Shown piece by piece: positions 55,471 through 63,467 of a stretch of DNA of 64,000 nucleotides (within the stretch, counting starts at the first letter, position 1; the number at the start of each line of letters is the position of its first letter). Where the stretch lies: assembly GCA_031292565.1 (NCBI GenBank), contig JARLGW010000001.1:744001-808000 (forward strand), in the 5' to 3' direction. The position numbers were made by a program, and so were the translations under genes. This stretch comes from Paludibacteraceae bacterium (GTDB lineage Bacteria; Bacteroidota; Bacteroidia; Bacteroidales; Paludibacteraceae). Under the pieces are notes generated by a model, which made no database searches, had not been told where the DNA came from, and saw only the letters and a list, made by a program, of their open reading frames with translations.

Positions 55471-55492
55471 ACCCCTAATCCCCTAAAGGGGA
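55471..55492 (+). repeat. CCCCTAAAGGGG-type palindrome
   Basis: ACCCCTAATCCCCTAAAGGG and the following GA contain the hairpin TCCCCTAAAGGGGA (55479-55492). It is a short relative of the elements at 33196 and 63346. The rest of 55411-55570 is AT-rich and holds nothing I can support. Confidence 0.5.
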
Positions 55493-55570
55493 CTTTTGGC
55501 CAATCCTAACTATTTGTATGTTCAATTACTACTGTTAAAAATGAGGGTAATATCAAATTTAATAACCTGA

Positions 55571-55789
55571 GTTCGATATAAGAGAAAATATTACACATCT
55601 GATAAACAAGCAATTGTTCTCCGAAGGAGATTAATATTAATAGAAAAGAGTCTCCGCAAGAAACTTTTTCCCGAATGGGAATACATATATTTATCCCCGT
55701 TCGGGGAATAGCTTATATCTATTTAGCATTTCTATTAATATCTATTGCCTTCGGCAAATAAATGCATTGATTATCTGTATCCTAAATAT
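55571..55789 (+). repeat. Direct repeat, copy 2 (about 219 bp)
   Basis: This is the partner of 53467-53684, same orientation, with hairpins TTCTCCGAAGGAGA, TCCCCGTTCGGGGA and TTGCCTTCGGCAA. It lies between the META gene and the SpoIID gene. The two copies enclose a 1.9-kb block with exactly the ampG-like and META genes. Confidence 0.8.
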
Positions 55790-55810
55790 TTTTTTTATGT
55801 CGAACTCTGG

Positions 55811-57163
55811 TTAATATATCTTTTTCAATTCTGTATTACGGAAATAATGCTTCAAAATATCCTTGTAAAGATACCCTTTTCCGGCCATAACGGCAGCACC
55901 TATTTGGCACAAACCTACCCCATGCCCCCACCCGGCTCCAAGCAAGGTAAACTGAGCAGGTACCACGTTTTGCACCGCCCCTTTTTCTACGATAAAGGCG
56001 GAGCTATACAGGTGTGAATTGGACAACCATTTGCGAATTTCAAGCTCCTTGCCTACCGTGATGGTGCGCTTGCTCCCTACTATTTTCAGCCGGATAAGTC
56101 GGCCTGAGATGCCTCGCTCCACGGGTATTAAATCTAAGATGGAGCCAAAATCTATCCCGGAACGGCGGGCAAGCAATTCGGCCATTTCCGCTTGCGTGTA
56201 ACTTACCTGCCAACGGTAGAAATCGGGCGTTTCCTGGTCGTAAGAGTTAAGTACCTGCGACAGCACCCCGGCATCGGTCGTGTTGCAAAAATCACCGGCA
56301 ACCGGATTTTTAATAAAGCATTCTATTTCCGCTTCGGTCATTATCCGGTTGCTCACCCCACCTTCGGGCTTATCTTCCACGGGGAGCAAATAGGCATGAT
56401 GCTCCGGCTCCCAGCAATTTTCAAACAATTCGGCAATGCCCCCGCAGCATTTGGAAAAACGGGCATCACATATTTTTTCTTCGTACTTCAACACCTGCCC
56501 GCATGTGGCTTCAATGGCTTGTTTCACGGCTTCGGCACTAGCACGGGTAATACCTTGGTAACGTTGACAATGGTCGTCGGCACACACATCAAAATTTACA
56601 TGATCGTCTTTATCATACCATCGGATAAGAGCCTCCCCCGTCCCCTCCGTTGGAGGGGTGATAAATTCATGGATGTGGTTTTGCTCCCCTCTCTGTTGGA
56701 GAGGGGTCGGGGGTGAGGTCGTCTTCTTCTTCGCTTCCAATTGAGCCAACAGCCAGGAGCGGGAAGTTACGGCATGCGCCTTTAGCAACTCCAGCGAACT
56801 GGTGGCACTCATTTCTGACGAAATTACACTTAGCAAATAATCCTCCACTGGCAACACATTTACCGCCGTGAGTTTATCTCCTTCCGCTATAATTTTCAGT
56901 TGCCCATTGAAGCGTTGGGTTTCCTTGCGCTCCCAATGGAAACCGATACCGATAACCACATCAAGCAAATCGAACGAAGCATCGGGTTGTTGGGGTAAAA
57001 ATAACAGTTCGTTGTAACTTTTCCCGGCAAAATAAATTTTTCCATCACGCAAGCTGAACTCTTGCTGCCCGGCAAAACATACTTCTTCCGAAACATACGA
57101 TGGATGAAATACAACAGCTATTTTCTGTGCCGATAAAACGCCCACGCTTATGGTTGGTTCCAT
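55811..57163 (-). CDS. SpoIID/LytB domain protein with an in-frame repeat insertion
   Basis: A 450-residue protein of the SpoIID/LytB family. SpoIID itself is a peptidoglycan lytic transglycosylase, and LytB-type relatives enhance amidases. It has LPVEDYLLSVISSEMSATSS and LLKAHAVTSRSWLLAQ at about 104-141 (the family core), and ends with GAGWGHGVGLCQIGAAVMA. Unlike SpoIID it has no signal peptide or membrane helix, so it may act in the cytoplasm, for example in muropeptide salvage. Residues about 149-178 (SPPTPLQQRGE and onward) are encoded by a palindromic repeat. The frame stays open through it. The DUF4922 gene lies 18 bases upstream. Confidence 0.88.
   Translation of the reverse strand: MEPTISVGVLSAQKIAVVFHPSYVSEEVCFAGQQEFSLRDGKIYFAGKSYNELLFLPQQPDASFDLLDVVIGIGFHWERKETQRFNGQLKIIAEGDKLTAVNVLPVEDYLLSVISSEMSATSSLELLKAHAVTSRSWLLAQLEAKKKTTSPPTPLQQRGEQNHIHEFITPPTEGTGEALIRWYDKDDHVNFDVCADDHCQRYQGITRASAEAVKQAIEATCGQVLKYEEKICDARFSKCCGGIAELFENCWEPEHHAYLLPVEDKPEGGVSNRIMTEAEIECFIKNPVAGDFCNTTDAGVLSQVLNSYDQETPDFYRWQVSYTQAEMAELLARRSGIDFGSILDLIPVERGISGRLIRLKIVGSKRTITVGKELEIRKWLSNSHLYSSAFIVEKGAVQNVVPAQFTLLGAGWGHGVGLCQIGAAVMAGKGYLYKDILKHYFRNTELKKIY
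56631..56718 (-). repeat. Palindromic repeat inside the SpoIID/LytB gene
   Basis: An 88-base element is bounded by inverted copies of CCTC-CCCCG-CCCCT and contains two hairpins, CCCCTCCGTTGGAGGGG (56642-56658) and CCCCTCTCTGTTGGAGAGGG with one more G (56686-56706). It encodes the SPPTPLQQRGE-type peptide, well known from repeat insertions in Bacteroidota genes. It keeps the reading frame and sits between the core SpoIID motif and the next conserved segment. Confidence 0.8.
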
Positions 57164-57181
57164 GATGAATTTCTTTTGTTT

Positions 57182-58015
57182 TTACAACGACACTTGTTTG
57201 AAAATATCCTTAATATCGTCTTTGGTAATTTTTTCAAAATCCTCTTCGCGAGCAATGATGAGCGTGCCCGTCATATCAATAGCCCCGGGGCTCACCATAA
57301 GTTGCGCGATGCCTTCGGCAAAAAACTGCCGGGGGCGATGTTGCTTGCGAGGGTAAACGGTGAGTACAAATTCATTGTCCTTGAACTGACAAAAGATATT
57401 CATCTTCGGTTCGTCCTCGTTGGTTTTCAGCTCTTTGTAAAGCTGCCCAAATGCTTGTGCTATCGTTTCTTTTCGGGGTGAGGAAAATACGCGTTTATCT
57501 ATCAGCCCATCGTGAAACATATCTACCGGCTGATGAAAAAAATCAACATTACCCGCCTGAAAATGGAAATGATCGGGAGCGGAAGCACCCGATTGCGGGC
57601 CATTGTAAAGAATAACAAAATCAGGCAAGGCTTCGGCCAAGTCCAACATATCATCCAACTTTTCGAGTGAAATAAGTTGTGGCTCATGGATGTTGGAAGC
57701 GATGGTTAAGTGTTTCTGACAGATAGGAAACGGATTTACCAACACATCGTATTTCCCTTTGAAGTCAATACTTTTTTGCTCCTTAGGTCTGTTGGCCGCG
57801 CACAAAAAGCAAGGGCGGGCTTCAATTGTTTTCGTATCCAATTTAGCTAACGACGACACTGCCCGTGCGGGATTGAATTGCACGTTGATAGTATATGCCC
57901 CGAAATCAAATACTTTGACACGGATGTTTTCCAACGCCTCGTAGTTTTTCCCCGCCAGCGGCCACGATTGCAGTTGCTCGTCGAAAAGAGATAGTATATC
58001 CTGTTGTAAGCTCAT
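57182..58015 (-). CDS. DUF4922 protein, HIT/GalT-like nucleotidyltransferase fold
   Basis: A 277-residue cytoplasmic protein. The segment GASAPDHFHFQAGN (about 143-156) resembles the histidine motif of GalT/Apa-type HIT enzymes, and ARPCFLCAANRP (C-x-x-C) could bind zinc near the N-terminus. It looks like DUF4922, a Bacteroidota family of unknown function, often encoded with SpoIID/LytB and glycosyltransferase genes as here. A sugar-1-phosphate nucleotidyl transfer or phosphorolysis role would fit the cluster, but this is inference. It overlaps the upstream GT2 gene by 4 bases. Confidence 0.8.
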   Translation of the reverse strand: MSLQQDILSLFDEQLQSWPLAGKNYEALENIRVKVFDFGAYTINVQFNPARAVSSLAKLDTKTIEARPCFLCAANRPKEQKSIDFKGKYDVLVNPFPICQKHLTIASNIHEPQLISLEKLDDMLDLAEALPDFVILYNGPQSGASAPDHFHFQAGNVDFFHQPVDMFHDGLIDKRVFSSPRKETIAQAFGQLYKELKTNEDEPKMNIFCQFKDNEFVLTVYPRKQHRPRQFFAEGIAQLMVSPGAIDMTGTLIIAREEDFEKITKDDIKDIFKQVSL

Positions 58016-59466
58016 CGGTTCAGTTGTTTTCTCGCCTCCATTTCCAGGGTGCGCAATTTATCTTTATAGGTATTGTAGGTATTGATTTTAGCTATATCGA
58101 GCGCGGCATCCGAGTTTTCATCCCAACGCCGACAGAGGTACACTGACTGGTAAACCCGCCCTATTTGATATTCACGGCTGATGCGCAACCCAAGCGCGTA
58201 ATCCTCACCATAACTGGTGTTTGGCACTTTTATTTCACGGAGAACAGGGGTATAAAAAGCCCGTGGGGCACCCAGCCCGTTAATTCGTAGTGCATTATTG
58301 CGCCCGTTTTCCGGTGTCCATTCCTTGTGGTCAATCAGCCCCGGCGGGATGGTTTGCATGGCAAAGTTAGTCATGGTGTACGAGCCGATTACCATCGCGC
58401 ATTGCTGCGTGTAAAAGGCATCTACCATCGTTTGCAAAGTGGCGGGCGAGGAGTACACGTCGTCGCTATCAAGCTGCACGGCAAACTTACCGCACCCGGC
58501 GTGATGTACCCCCTCATTCCAACATCCGCCGATGCCCAAATCTTGTCGGGCAGGGATGAGGTGGATAATGCGCTCATCCTGCTTGGCAAACTTCGCTATC
58601 AGTTCGGTAGTTCCATCCGTGGAATGATTATCTATAATTATCAAGTTAAAAACAAACTTAGTTTCCTGCGAAAGTACCGATTGAATGGCATCTGCAATGG
58701 TTTTCACCCGGTTGCGCACGGGTATAATAACCGAAGCCTCAACGGGAAAAATTTCTTCATCAAAATCCACCGTTTTAAAATCAGGTTCGCGGTACGCCCC
58801 TATTTGTTTCAAGTGTTCCGTGCAAGCCTGCTCCATTTCCAACTGCACCGCACGGTTTTTCGGGTCAACGTAATCAAATTGTTTTTCGCCACTCTTGCGT
58901 TTATCGTCCTCTATTTCAGTGTAAAGAAATTCATTCAAATGAAAAATTTCGTGGCGTTGCGAAACCCTAAGCCGAAGGTCGTACAACCCGGCAAACTCGT
59001 AATCGATTTGCATCCCCCCTACCGCTTCACGCAAGGCTTTGGAGCAATAGAGCTGCACCGACCCGAAATTAAAATCATCGCGCACGCTGCCCTGCTGATA
59101 ATCAATAACAGGCAATGCTTTACGTTCGCCGTCAATGAGTTGGTAATAATCGGCATACACCATGCCCGCACCCGAATCGTCGGCCACATGCAGCAAGCGT
59201 TCCAGGGCAAATTGTCCCAGTTGCAGCGGAGTGGCTTTAGTATATATTAAGGTGTAATTACCCGTGGCACGTTCGGCAATTTGACGAACCATTTGGGTGC
59301 TTTGCATGTTATCTACCTGTATGGTTTCACAGCCTGCCACCTGCGGTTTTTGCTGTGTGTATAGCAGATAGATGGTGCCTGTCAGTGTGCTTTCGCGCAG
59401 GGAGGCTATGGTTTGAGCTACAGAATCAGGGTCTTGGTACGGGATGAAACAGTTTATTTTTTTCAT
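58012..59466 (-). CDS. Glycosyltransferase family 2 protein, two-part
   Basis: A 484-residue protein. The C-terminal half (about 245-470) is a clear GT2 domain: ASVIIPVRNRVKTIADAIQS, IIIDNHSTDGTTELI, and the DxD motif in VQLDSDDVYSS, then a late YGEDYALGLRISREYQ. The N-terminal half (about 1-215) also has a GT-A-like look, with LRESTLTGTIYLLY and MVYADYYQLIDG, and may be a second, degenerate GT2 domain. The ATG at 59466 is chosen; the promoter at 59496-59526 excludes the longer frame. It heads the GT2-DUF4922-SpoIID operon. Confidence 0.85.
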   Translation of the reverse strand: MKKINCFIPYQDPDSVAQTIASLRESTLTGTIYLLYTQQKPQVAGCETIQVDNMQSTQMVRQIAERATGNYTLIYTKATPLQLGQFALERLLHVADDSGAGMVYADYYQLIDGERKALPVIDYQQGSVRDDFNFGSVQLYCSKALREAVGGMQIDYEFAGLYDLRLRVSQRHEIFHLNEFLYTEIEDDKRKSGEKQFDYVDPKNRAVQLEMEQACTEHLKQIGAYREPDFKTVDFDEEIFPVEASVIIPVRNRVKTIADAIQSVLSQETKFVFNLIIIDNHSTDGTTELIAKFAKQDERIIHLIPARQDLGIGGCWNEGVHHAGCGKFAVQLDSDDVYSSPATLQTMVDAFYTQQCAMVIGSYTMTNFAMQTIPPGLIDHKEWTPENGRNNALRINGLGAPRAFYTPVLREIKVPNTSYGEDYALGLRISREYQIGRVYQSVYLCRRWDENSDAALDIAKINTYNTYKDKLRTLEMEARKQLNR

Positions 59467-59495
59467 AGATAGAATTTTATCGGGTAAACAAGATA

Positions 59496-59526
59496 CAAAA
59501 ATAATGGTTAATAAAAAGCTTGCCAA
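59496..59526 (-). promoter_or_regulatory. Promoter for the GT2-DUF4922-SpoIID operon
   Basis: On the minus strand TTG (59526-59524), a 20-base spacer and TATTTTTG (59503-59496). The start codon is 30 bases after the element. Confidence 0.55.
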
Positions 59527-59652
59527 CTATATGCCGGGTCAATTATCAAAATTATTTGCCACAACACGAAAAAAAGAACTGGGCTTTTTAAACATTATCC
59601 GTATTTTTACTTTTTCAAAAAAAATAACCTTACCTATTTAATTAACCACAAT

Positions 59653-60489
59653 ATGATATTAATTGCCGATAGCGGTTCCACCAAAACTCACTGGTGCTTG
59701 CTGCAAAATTCACACGTTGTAAAAGAATTATTTACCGAGGGGATAAACCCCTTCTACCAAAGCGAAGCGCAAATAACACACGAAATAAGAGAAAATGTGC
59801 TGGCGGAAATTATAAACGAAGGCATCACGGAAATTCATTTTTACGGTGCCGGCTGTGCTTTCCCCGACAAAAAGGAGATGATAAAAAATGCCCTGAAAGC
59901 ATCGTACCCGGCAGCTACCTACGAGGTAAACAACGACCTACTTGCCGCTTGCCGTGCCCTGTTTGGCAACGAGAAAGGCATTGCCTGCATTTTAGGCACA
60001 GGGTCGAACTCTTGTTTGTATGTGGGAGAACAGATCGTGGAAAACGTATCGCCACTTGGGTTTATTTTGGGCGACGAGGGTAGCGGGGCTGCCATCGGGA
60101 AGAAATTTATTGCCGACTTACTCAAGAACCAGTACCCGGAAGAACTCACAGCCAAGTTTTTCGAGCAATATAGCCTCACGCCCGCCGAAATTATGGAAGC
60201 CGTATATAAGAAGCCTTTCCCCAACCGTTTCTTAGCGCAGTTCACCCATTTTATGTACGAGAATCAAACACAGATTCACATTCGGGAAATGGTGTTTCAT
60301 AGCTTCTTGGACTTTTTCGAGCGAAACATTCATCAGTACAACTACACGGAATATACCGTATCGTGCATGGGGTCGGTAGCCTATTATTTCAAGGACATAC
60401 TACAGCAGGCCGCCACTATATCGCGTATAAAACTGGGTACCGTTATTAAAGGCCCTATGGCCGGGCTCATTGCCTACCACACAAAATAA
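59653..60489 (+). CDS. BadF/BadG/BcrA/BcrD-type sugar kinase (MurK/NagK-like)
   Basis: A 278-residue ASKHA-fold ATPase. The phosphate-1 loop is MILIADSGSTKTHWCLL, the second phosphate loop is ACILGTGSNSCLY, and GFILGDEGSGAAIGKKF is the adenosine-side motif. Bacterial members phosphorylate N-acetylglucosamine or N-acetylmuramic acid; MurK of Tannerella forsythia is one. No MurQ etherase gene is in the window. It is divergent from the GT2 operon and near the AmpG-like transporter, which supports an amino-sugar substrate. Confidence 0.88.
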   Translation: MILIADSGSTKTHWCLLQNSHVVKELFTEGINPFYQSEAQITHEIRENVLAEIINEGITEIHFYGAGCAFPDKKEMIKNALKASYPAATYEVNNDLLAACRALFGNEKGIACILGTGSNSCLYVGEQIVENVSPLGFILGDEGSGAAIGKKFIADLLKNQYPEELTAKFFEQYSLTPAEIMEAVYKKPFPNRFLAQFTHFMYENQTQIHIREMVFHSFLDFFERNIHQYNYTEYTVSCMGSVAYYFKDILQQAATISRIKLGTVIKGPMAGLIAYHTK

Positions 60490-60527
60490 AAAAAGAACGT
60501 TGGCTGCTGCTCCAACGTTCTTTTTTT
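60488..60527. terminator. Terminator after the sugar kinase gene
   Basis: A 16-bp stem (60488-60503 with 60512-60527) with GAACGTTGG/CCAACGTTC at its core, an 8-base loop and a T run. It could also serve the convergent lipoprotein gene. Confidence 0.9.
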
Positions 60528-60543
60528 TGATTCAAAAACATGT

Positions 60544-60882
60544 TTAATCTATATATATTACTTTACTACAATCATCAACCGTAACATTAACGGAACCATC
60601 AGAATAACCATAGCTTCCGTATCTGTAATCGAACGTCACCACTTCGGGGTTATCTAAATCAAGTCTCCCGGATTCCACTGGCAAAATCAATTTATCTCCT
60701 GGCATTAGATAATTATACCTCTCACAATAATTACTCGTCCATGAATAATATATTACATAATTAGAACTATTCACAACCGTAACAGTTGCATTGTCACAAT
60801 AAAGATAATTATGGTCTCTAACACAGGAAGAGAACAATACAACCATCAAGGTGACGGCTAAAATCAATCTGGCTTTTTTCAT
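60544..60882 (-). CDS. Small lipoprotein of unknown function
   Basis: A 112-residue protein with a lipoprotein signal peptide (lipobox FSSC, Cys20). The 92-residue mature part is rich in Tyr, Asn and Val and predicted to be beta-stranded (NATVTVVNSSNYVIYYSWTS, GSVNVTVDDCSKVIYID), with three further cysteines that could form a disulfide. I do not recognise the family. It is transcribed leftward and lies downstream of the rpmE2 terminator. Codon use looks normal for the window. Confidence 0.7.
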   Translation of the reverse strand: MKKARLILAVTLMVVLFSSCVRDHNYLYCDNATVTVVNSSNYVIYYSWTSNYCERYNYLMPGDKLILPVESGRLDLDNPEVVTFDYRYGSYGYSDGSVNVTVDDCSKVIYID

Positions 60883-60927
60883 AGTGTGTGTGGTTGAACT
60901 ACTTAAAACTTCTATTTTAAAAACAAA

Positions 60928-60953
60928 AACCCCGCCAAAGTTGTTCGGCAGGG
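60928..60953 (-). terminator. Terminator after rpmE2
   Basis: On the minus strand AACCCTGCC pairs with GGCGGGGTT (one mismatch) around a 9-base loop, followed by a T-rich run. Confidence 0.7.
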
Positions 60954-60977
60954 TTAATTTGTTTATTTTTTTAACAA

Positions 60978-61232
60978 TTATTTTTTACCTCTGTTTGCAT
61001 AACGAGATTTAAACTTGTCAACACGCCCTGCTGTATCTACCAAGTTTGATTTTCCTGTGTAGAAAGGATGTGATGTACTGGAAATATCTACTTTGATTAA
61101 TGGAAATGTTGCACCATCAATTTCGATAGTTTCTTTTGTGTTAGCTGTTGAACGAGAGATAAAGGTATCGCCGTTTGACATATCCTTAAATACAACTGGA
61201 CGATAAGTTTCTGGATGAATTCCGCTTTTCAT
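60978..61232 (-). CDS. rpmE2: 50S ribosomal protein L31, type B
   Basis: An 84-residue ribosomal protein bL31. It starts [20 protein letters not shown] and has [20 protein letters not shown]. It lacks the zinc-binding cysteines of the C+ form, so it is the type B (zinc-free) variant. It has a strong promoter and its own terminator, so it is a single-gene transcript. Confidence 0.97.
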   Translation of the reverse strand: MKSGIHPETYRPVVFKDMSNGDTFISRSTANTKETIEIDGATFPLIKVDISSTSHPFYTGKSNLVDTAGRVDKFKSRYANRGKK

Positions 61233-61284
61233 TTTTCTTTGATATCTTTTATTATTAATATACTTCTGACTTTTTAAAGGCTTG

Positions 61285-61315
61285 CAAAATTACAACTTTG
61301 TTTTGATATTTCAAA
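61285..61315 (-). promoter_or_regulatory. Promoter for rpmE2
   Basis: On the minus strand TTTG (61315-61312), a 19-base spacer and TAATTTTG (61292-61285), an excellent Bacteroidota consensus match. Confidence 0.65.
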
Positions 61316-61368
61316 AATAAACCACGCATTTTTATCGCTAATCCACATAAAATATATCCGCGAATCAT

Positions 61369-62268
61369 TTACCAAGAGCCTAAAAACAAGAAATATATAC
61401 CGCTCAAGGCACCTATCAAACAAAACATTTTCCACTTCAAATTTTTCTCTCTAAAGAAAAACACACCGTAGGCAAACGGCAACAGTTGACCCGCGTTGCG
61501 CAAAGGTGAGATAACCGAGATGAGCGAACCCAGCACCGACAAGGCATAAAAATACAGAAAATCCGAGCAGCACAGAAATACCGCGATGAGCACAATAGAC
61601 CATCGCCACTTGAAAGCCGTGCCCTCCTTGCGCTTCGGGTACCACAGCAAACCCGTGATAATACCCATCACAAGCACTTGGTAATAAGAATAATACACCT
61701 GCACCGTCATCCGGTTGAACTGGTGCATCAGGTATTTGTCATACAGCCCGCTAGCCGCGTTAGCCACCGTGCCCGCTATGAGGCACCACACCCACACGTT
61801 GCGCCGAAACGAAAGCCCCTCCTTTTTGCCCACCACCGCAAACAGGTAAAAGCACAGCAAGGTGATAACCACACCCACCGTTTGATACCCATTAAGCCGT
61901 TCGGCAAAAATAAGCATCGCACCAATCACCGTGAAAATAGGTTGCGTGGCCTTGATAGGTTCCACCAGCGTGAGAGGCAAATGCTTCATGCCCGCGTAGA
62001 GGAACAACCACGCCGAAAGCACAATTAACGACTTGAGGAAAATAAAGCAATGCGTGCGAAAATCGGCCGGCGGAACATAGAACGGCGTATGAATAAGCAC
62101 CGAAGGAGCCCCGTTGGACAAAACCAAAAACGGCGTAAGCAACACCGCCGAACTCACAATGGAGAAAAACAACACCGGCAGAATAGCATTATCGCGCAAC
62201 GAAACCTTTTGCGAAATATCATAAAGGCCTAAGCCCAGCGCCGAGAAAAGAACATAAACAATCCACAC
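61369..62268 (-). CDS. EamA/DMT family transporter (second copy)
   Basis: A 299-residue inner-membrane protein with about ten transmembrane helices in two EamA repeats. It has EPIKATQPIFTVIGAMLIF in the first repeat and SVLGSLISVISPLRNAGQLL in the second. The start codon appears to be GTG at 62268. It is not closely related to the EamA protein at 42732. The substrate is unknown. A very large inverted repeat lies 50 bases upstream of its start. Confidence 0.85.
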   Translation of the reverse strand: MWIVYVLFSALGLGLYDISQKVSLRDNAILPVLFFSIVSSAVLLTPFLVLSNGAPSVLIHTPFYVPPADFRTHCFIFLKSLIVLSAWLFLYAGMKHLPLTLVEPIKATQPIFTVIGAMLIFAERLNGYQTVGVVITLLCFYLFAVVGKKEGLSFRRNVWVWCLIAGTVANAASGLYDKYLMHQFNRMTVQVYYSYYQVLVMGIITGLLWYPKRKEGTAFKWRWSIVLIAVFLCCSDFLYFYALSVLGSLISVISPLRNAGQLLPFAYGVFFFREKNLKWKMFCLIGALSGIYFLFLGSW

Positions 62269-62318
62269 AAAGCCTTCTTAATTTGGTAACTATCTATTTT
62301 AACTAAGCCCGAAGGGCT

Positions 62319-62436
62319 GATATTATTATAGAAAAATAAACTAACCCGTATTCATAACCCCGTATGGGGTGATATTATAATGTCACCCCATACGGGGTTA
62401 TGAATACGGGTTAGTTTATTTTTCTATAATAATATC
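62319..62436. repeat. Perfect 54-bp inverted repeat with a 10-base spacer
   Basis: Arm 62319-62372 and arm 62383-62436 are exact reverse complements, separated by TATTATAATG. Each arm also contains the smaller palindrome ACCCCGTATGGGGT. Outside the arms lie GCCCGAAGGGC (left) and CCTTCGGA (right). The structure fills most of the gap between the EamA and truA genes. It looks like two head-on copies of one REP-like unit. A decayed single unit is at 27451-27492. Confidence 0.92.
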
Positions 62437-62468
62437 AATCCTTCGGATTTTTCAATGTAACACAAAAA

Positions 62469-63224
62469 TCAATCAACAATAAAAACCGATTCAGGGTAAG
62501 CCACATCCGTGAGATAAAGCCCTTCGGCCGGAGCAGACACGCCCGCCCGGCAACGATCTTTAGCCTCAATCACGGCACGAAAATCCGCTTCCGTCATTCG
62601 TCCCCTGCCCACTTGCAGCAGCGTACCCACGATAGCACGCACCATGTTGCGCAAAAACCGGTCGGCACGGATGGTAAACACCCACACCTCGCCCCGCCTG
62701 CACCATTCCGCACGGGTGATGCGGCAATTATTCGTTTTCACATCCGTGTGCAACTTGCTAAAGCTCGTAAAGTCAGTGTACTCCATCAAGCACGCCGCCG
62801 CACGGTTCATCGCCTCGAAGTCCAACGAGCCATACACCTTAGCCGCACCCTCACTCAAAAAAGGATTCTTTTCCGTGGTGAGCCAATACTCATACGTGCG
62901 CGCCACCGCGTCGAAGCGGGCATGTGCATCTGCCCGCACGGGCACTATGTTGAGGATGGATATATCATTGGGCAAAATGCCGTTGAGCTTGTACGCAAAC
63001 GCGGCTAAATTCGTGAACGGCACCTGCACATCTACATGCGCCACCATCAGGCGGGCATGCACCCCGGCATCCGTACGCCCCGCACCCACAACATCCACCC
63101 GGTGGCGCAACACGGTGGAAAAAGCCCGGATAAGCACCTCCTGCACCGAAATGCCATTGGGCTGCACCTGCCAACCGTGGTAGGCCGTGCCCTTGTAAGC
63201 CAAGTAGATAAAGTAACGGAACAT
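62469..63224 (-). CDS. truA: tRNA pseudouridine synthase TruA
   Basis: A 251-residue enzyme that makes pseudouridine at positions 38-40 of the tRNA anticodon stem-loop. It has the start MFRYFIYLAYKGTAYHGWQV, the catalytic aspartate in GAGRTDAGVHA (about 48-58), and FLRNMVRAIVGTLLQVGRG near the end. The length is normal. ATGs at 63224 and 63230 are both possible; the upstream GTG at 63236 lies in the promoter element. The gene is GC-richer than its surroundings. Confidence 0.95.
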   Translation of the reverse strand: MFRYFIYLAYKGTAYHGWQVQPNGISVQEVLIRAFSTVLRHRVDVVGAGRTDAGVHARLMVAHVDVQVPFTNLAAFAYKLNGILPNDISILNIVPVRADAHARFDAVARTYEYWLTTEKNPFLSEGAAKVYGSLDFEAMNRAAACLMEYTDFTSFSKLHTDVKTNNCRITRAEWCRRGEVWVFTIRADRFLRNMVRAIVGTLLQVGRGRMTEADFRAVIEAKDRCRAGVSAPAEGLYLTDVAYPESVFIVD

Positions 63225-63235
63225 ATTCATGGGCA

Positions 63236-63243
63236 CAAAGGTA
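63236..63243 (-). promoter_or_regulatory. -7 element for truA
   Basis: TACCTTTG on the minus strand. The start of RNA near 63229 would give a leaderless or nearly leaderless truA message. Confidence 0.45.
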
Positions 63244-63345
63244 GGAAAAACTCAAATCTAATGCATAACAAATTTAATGCATAATTTAGATTGCATAAAT
63301 TGAAAGTTGCACCAAAGAAAAACAAACAATGCCTGCCTAATTATT

Positions 63346-63389
63346 CTTCCCTTTTTGTAAAGGGAAGTACCCGAAGGGGGATGGGTTAA
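63346..63389 (+). repeat. REP-like element, relative of 33196-33238
   Basis: The hairpin CTTCCC...GGGAAG (63346-63367) is followed by ACCCGAAGGGGGATGGGTTA, identical over this stretch to the copy after the M16-like gene. It lies in the 449-base gap between truA and the restriction-modification gene, which otherwise holds only the palindromes listed next. Confidence 0.7.
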
Positions 63390-63467
63390 TTTAAAAACCG
63401 TGTTCGGGTATATACCTGCTGTTGCAAAACATACACGTCCAAACTTGATATATGCTAGCGGAATTCA

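Noticed and set aside
56192-56716. 174-codon frame on the plus strand opposite the SpoIID gene
   Set aside because: Shadow of the SpoIID/LytB frame and of the repeat inside it; no domain recognised.
58327-59250. 307-codon frame on the plus strand
   Set aside because: It lies fully opposite the well-supported GT2 gene and its product is a basic, motif-free sequence typical of an antisense shadow.
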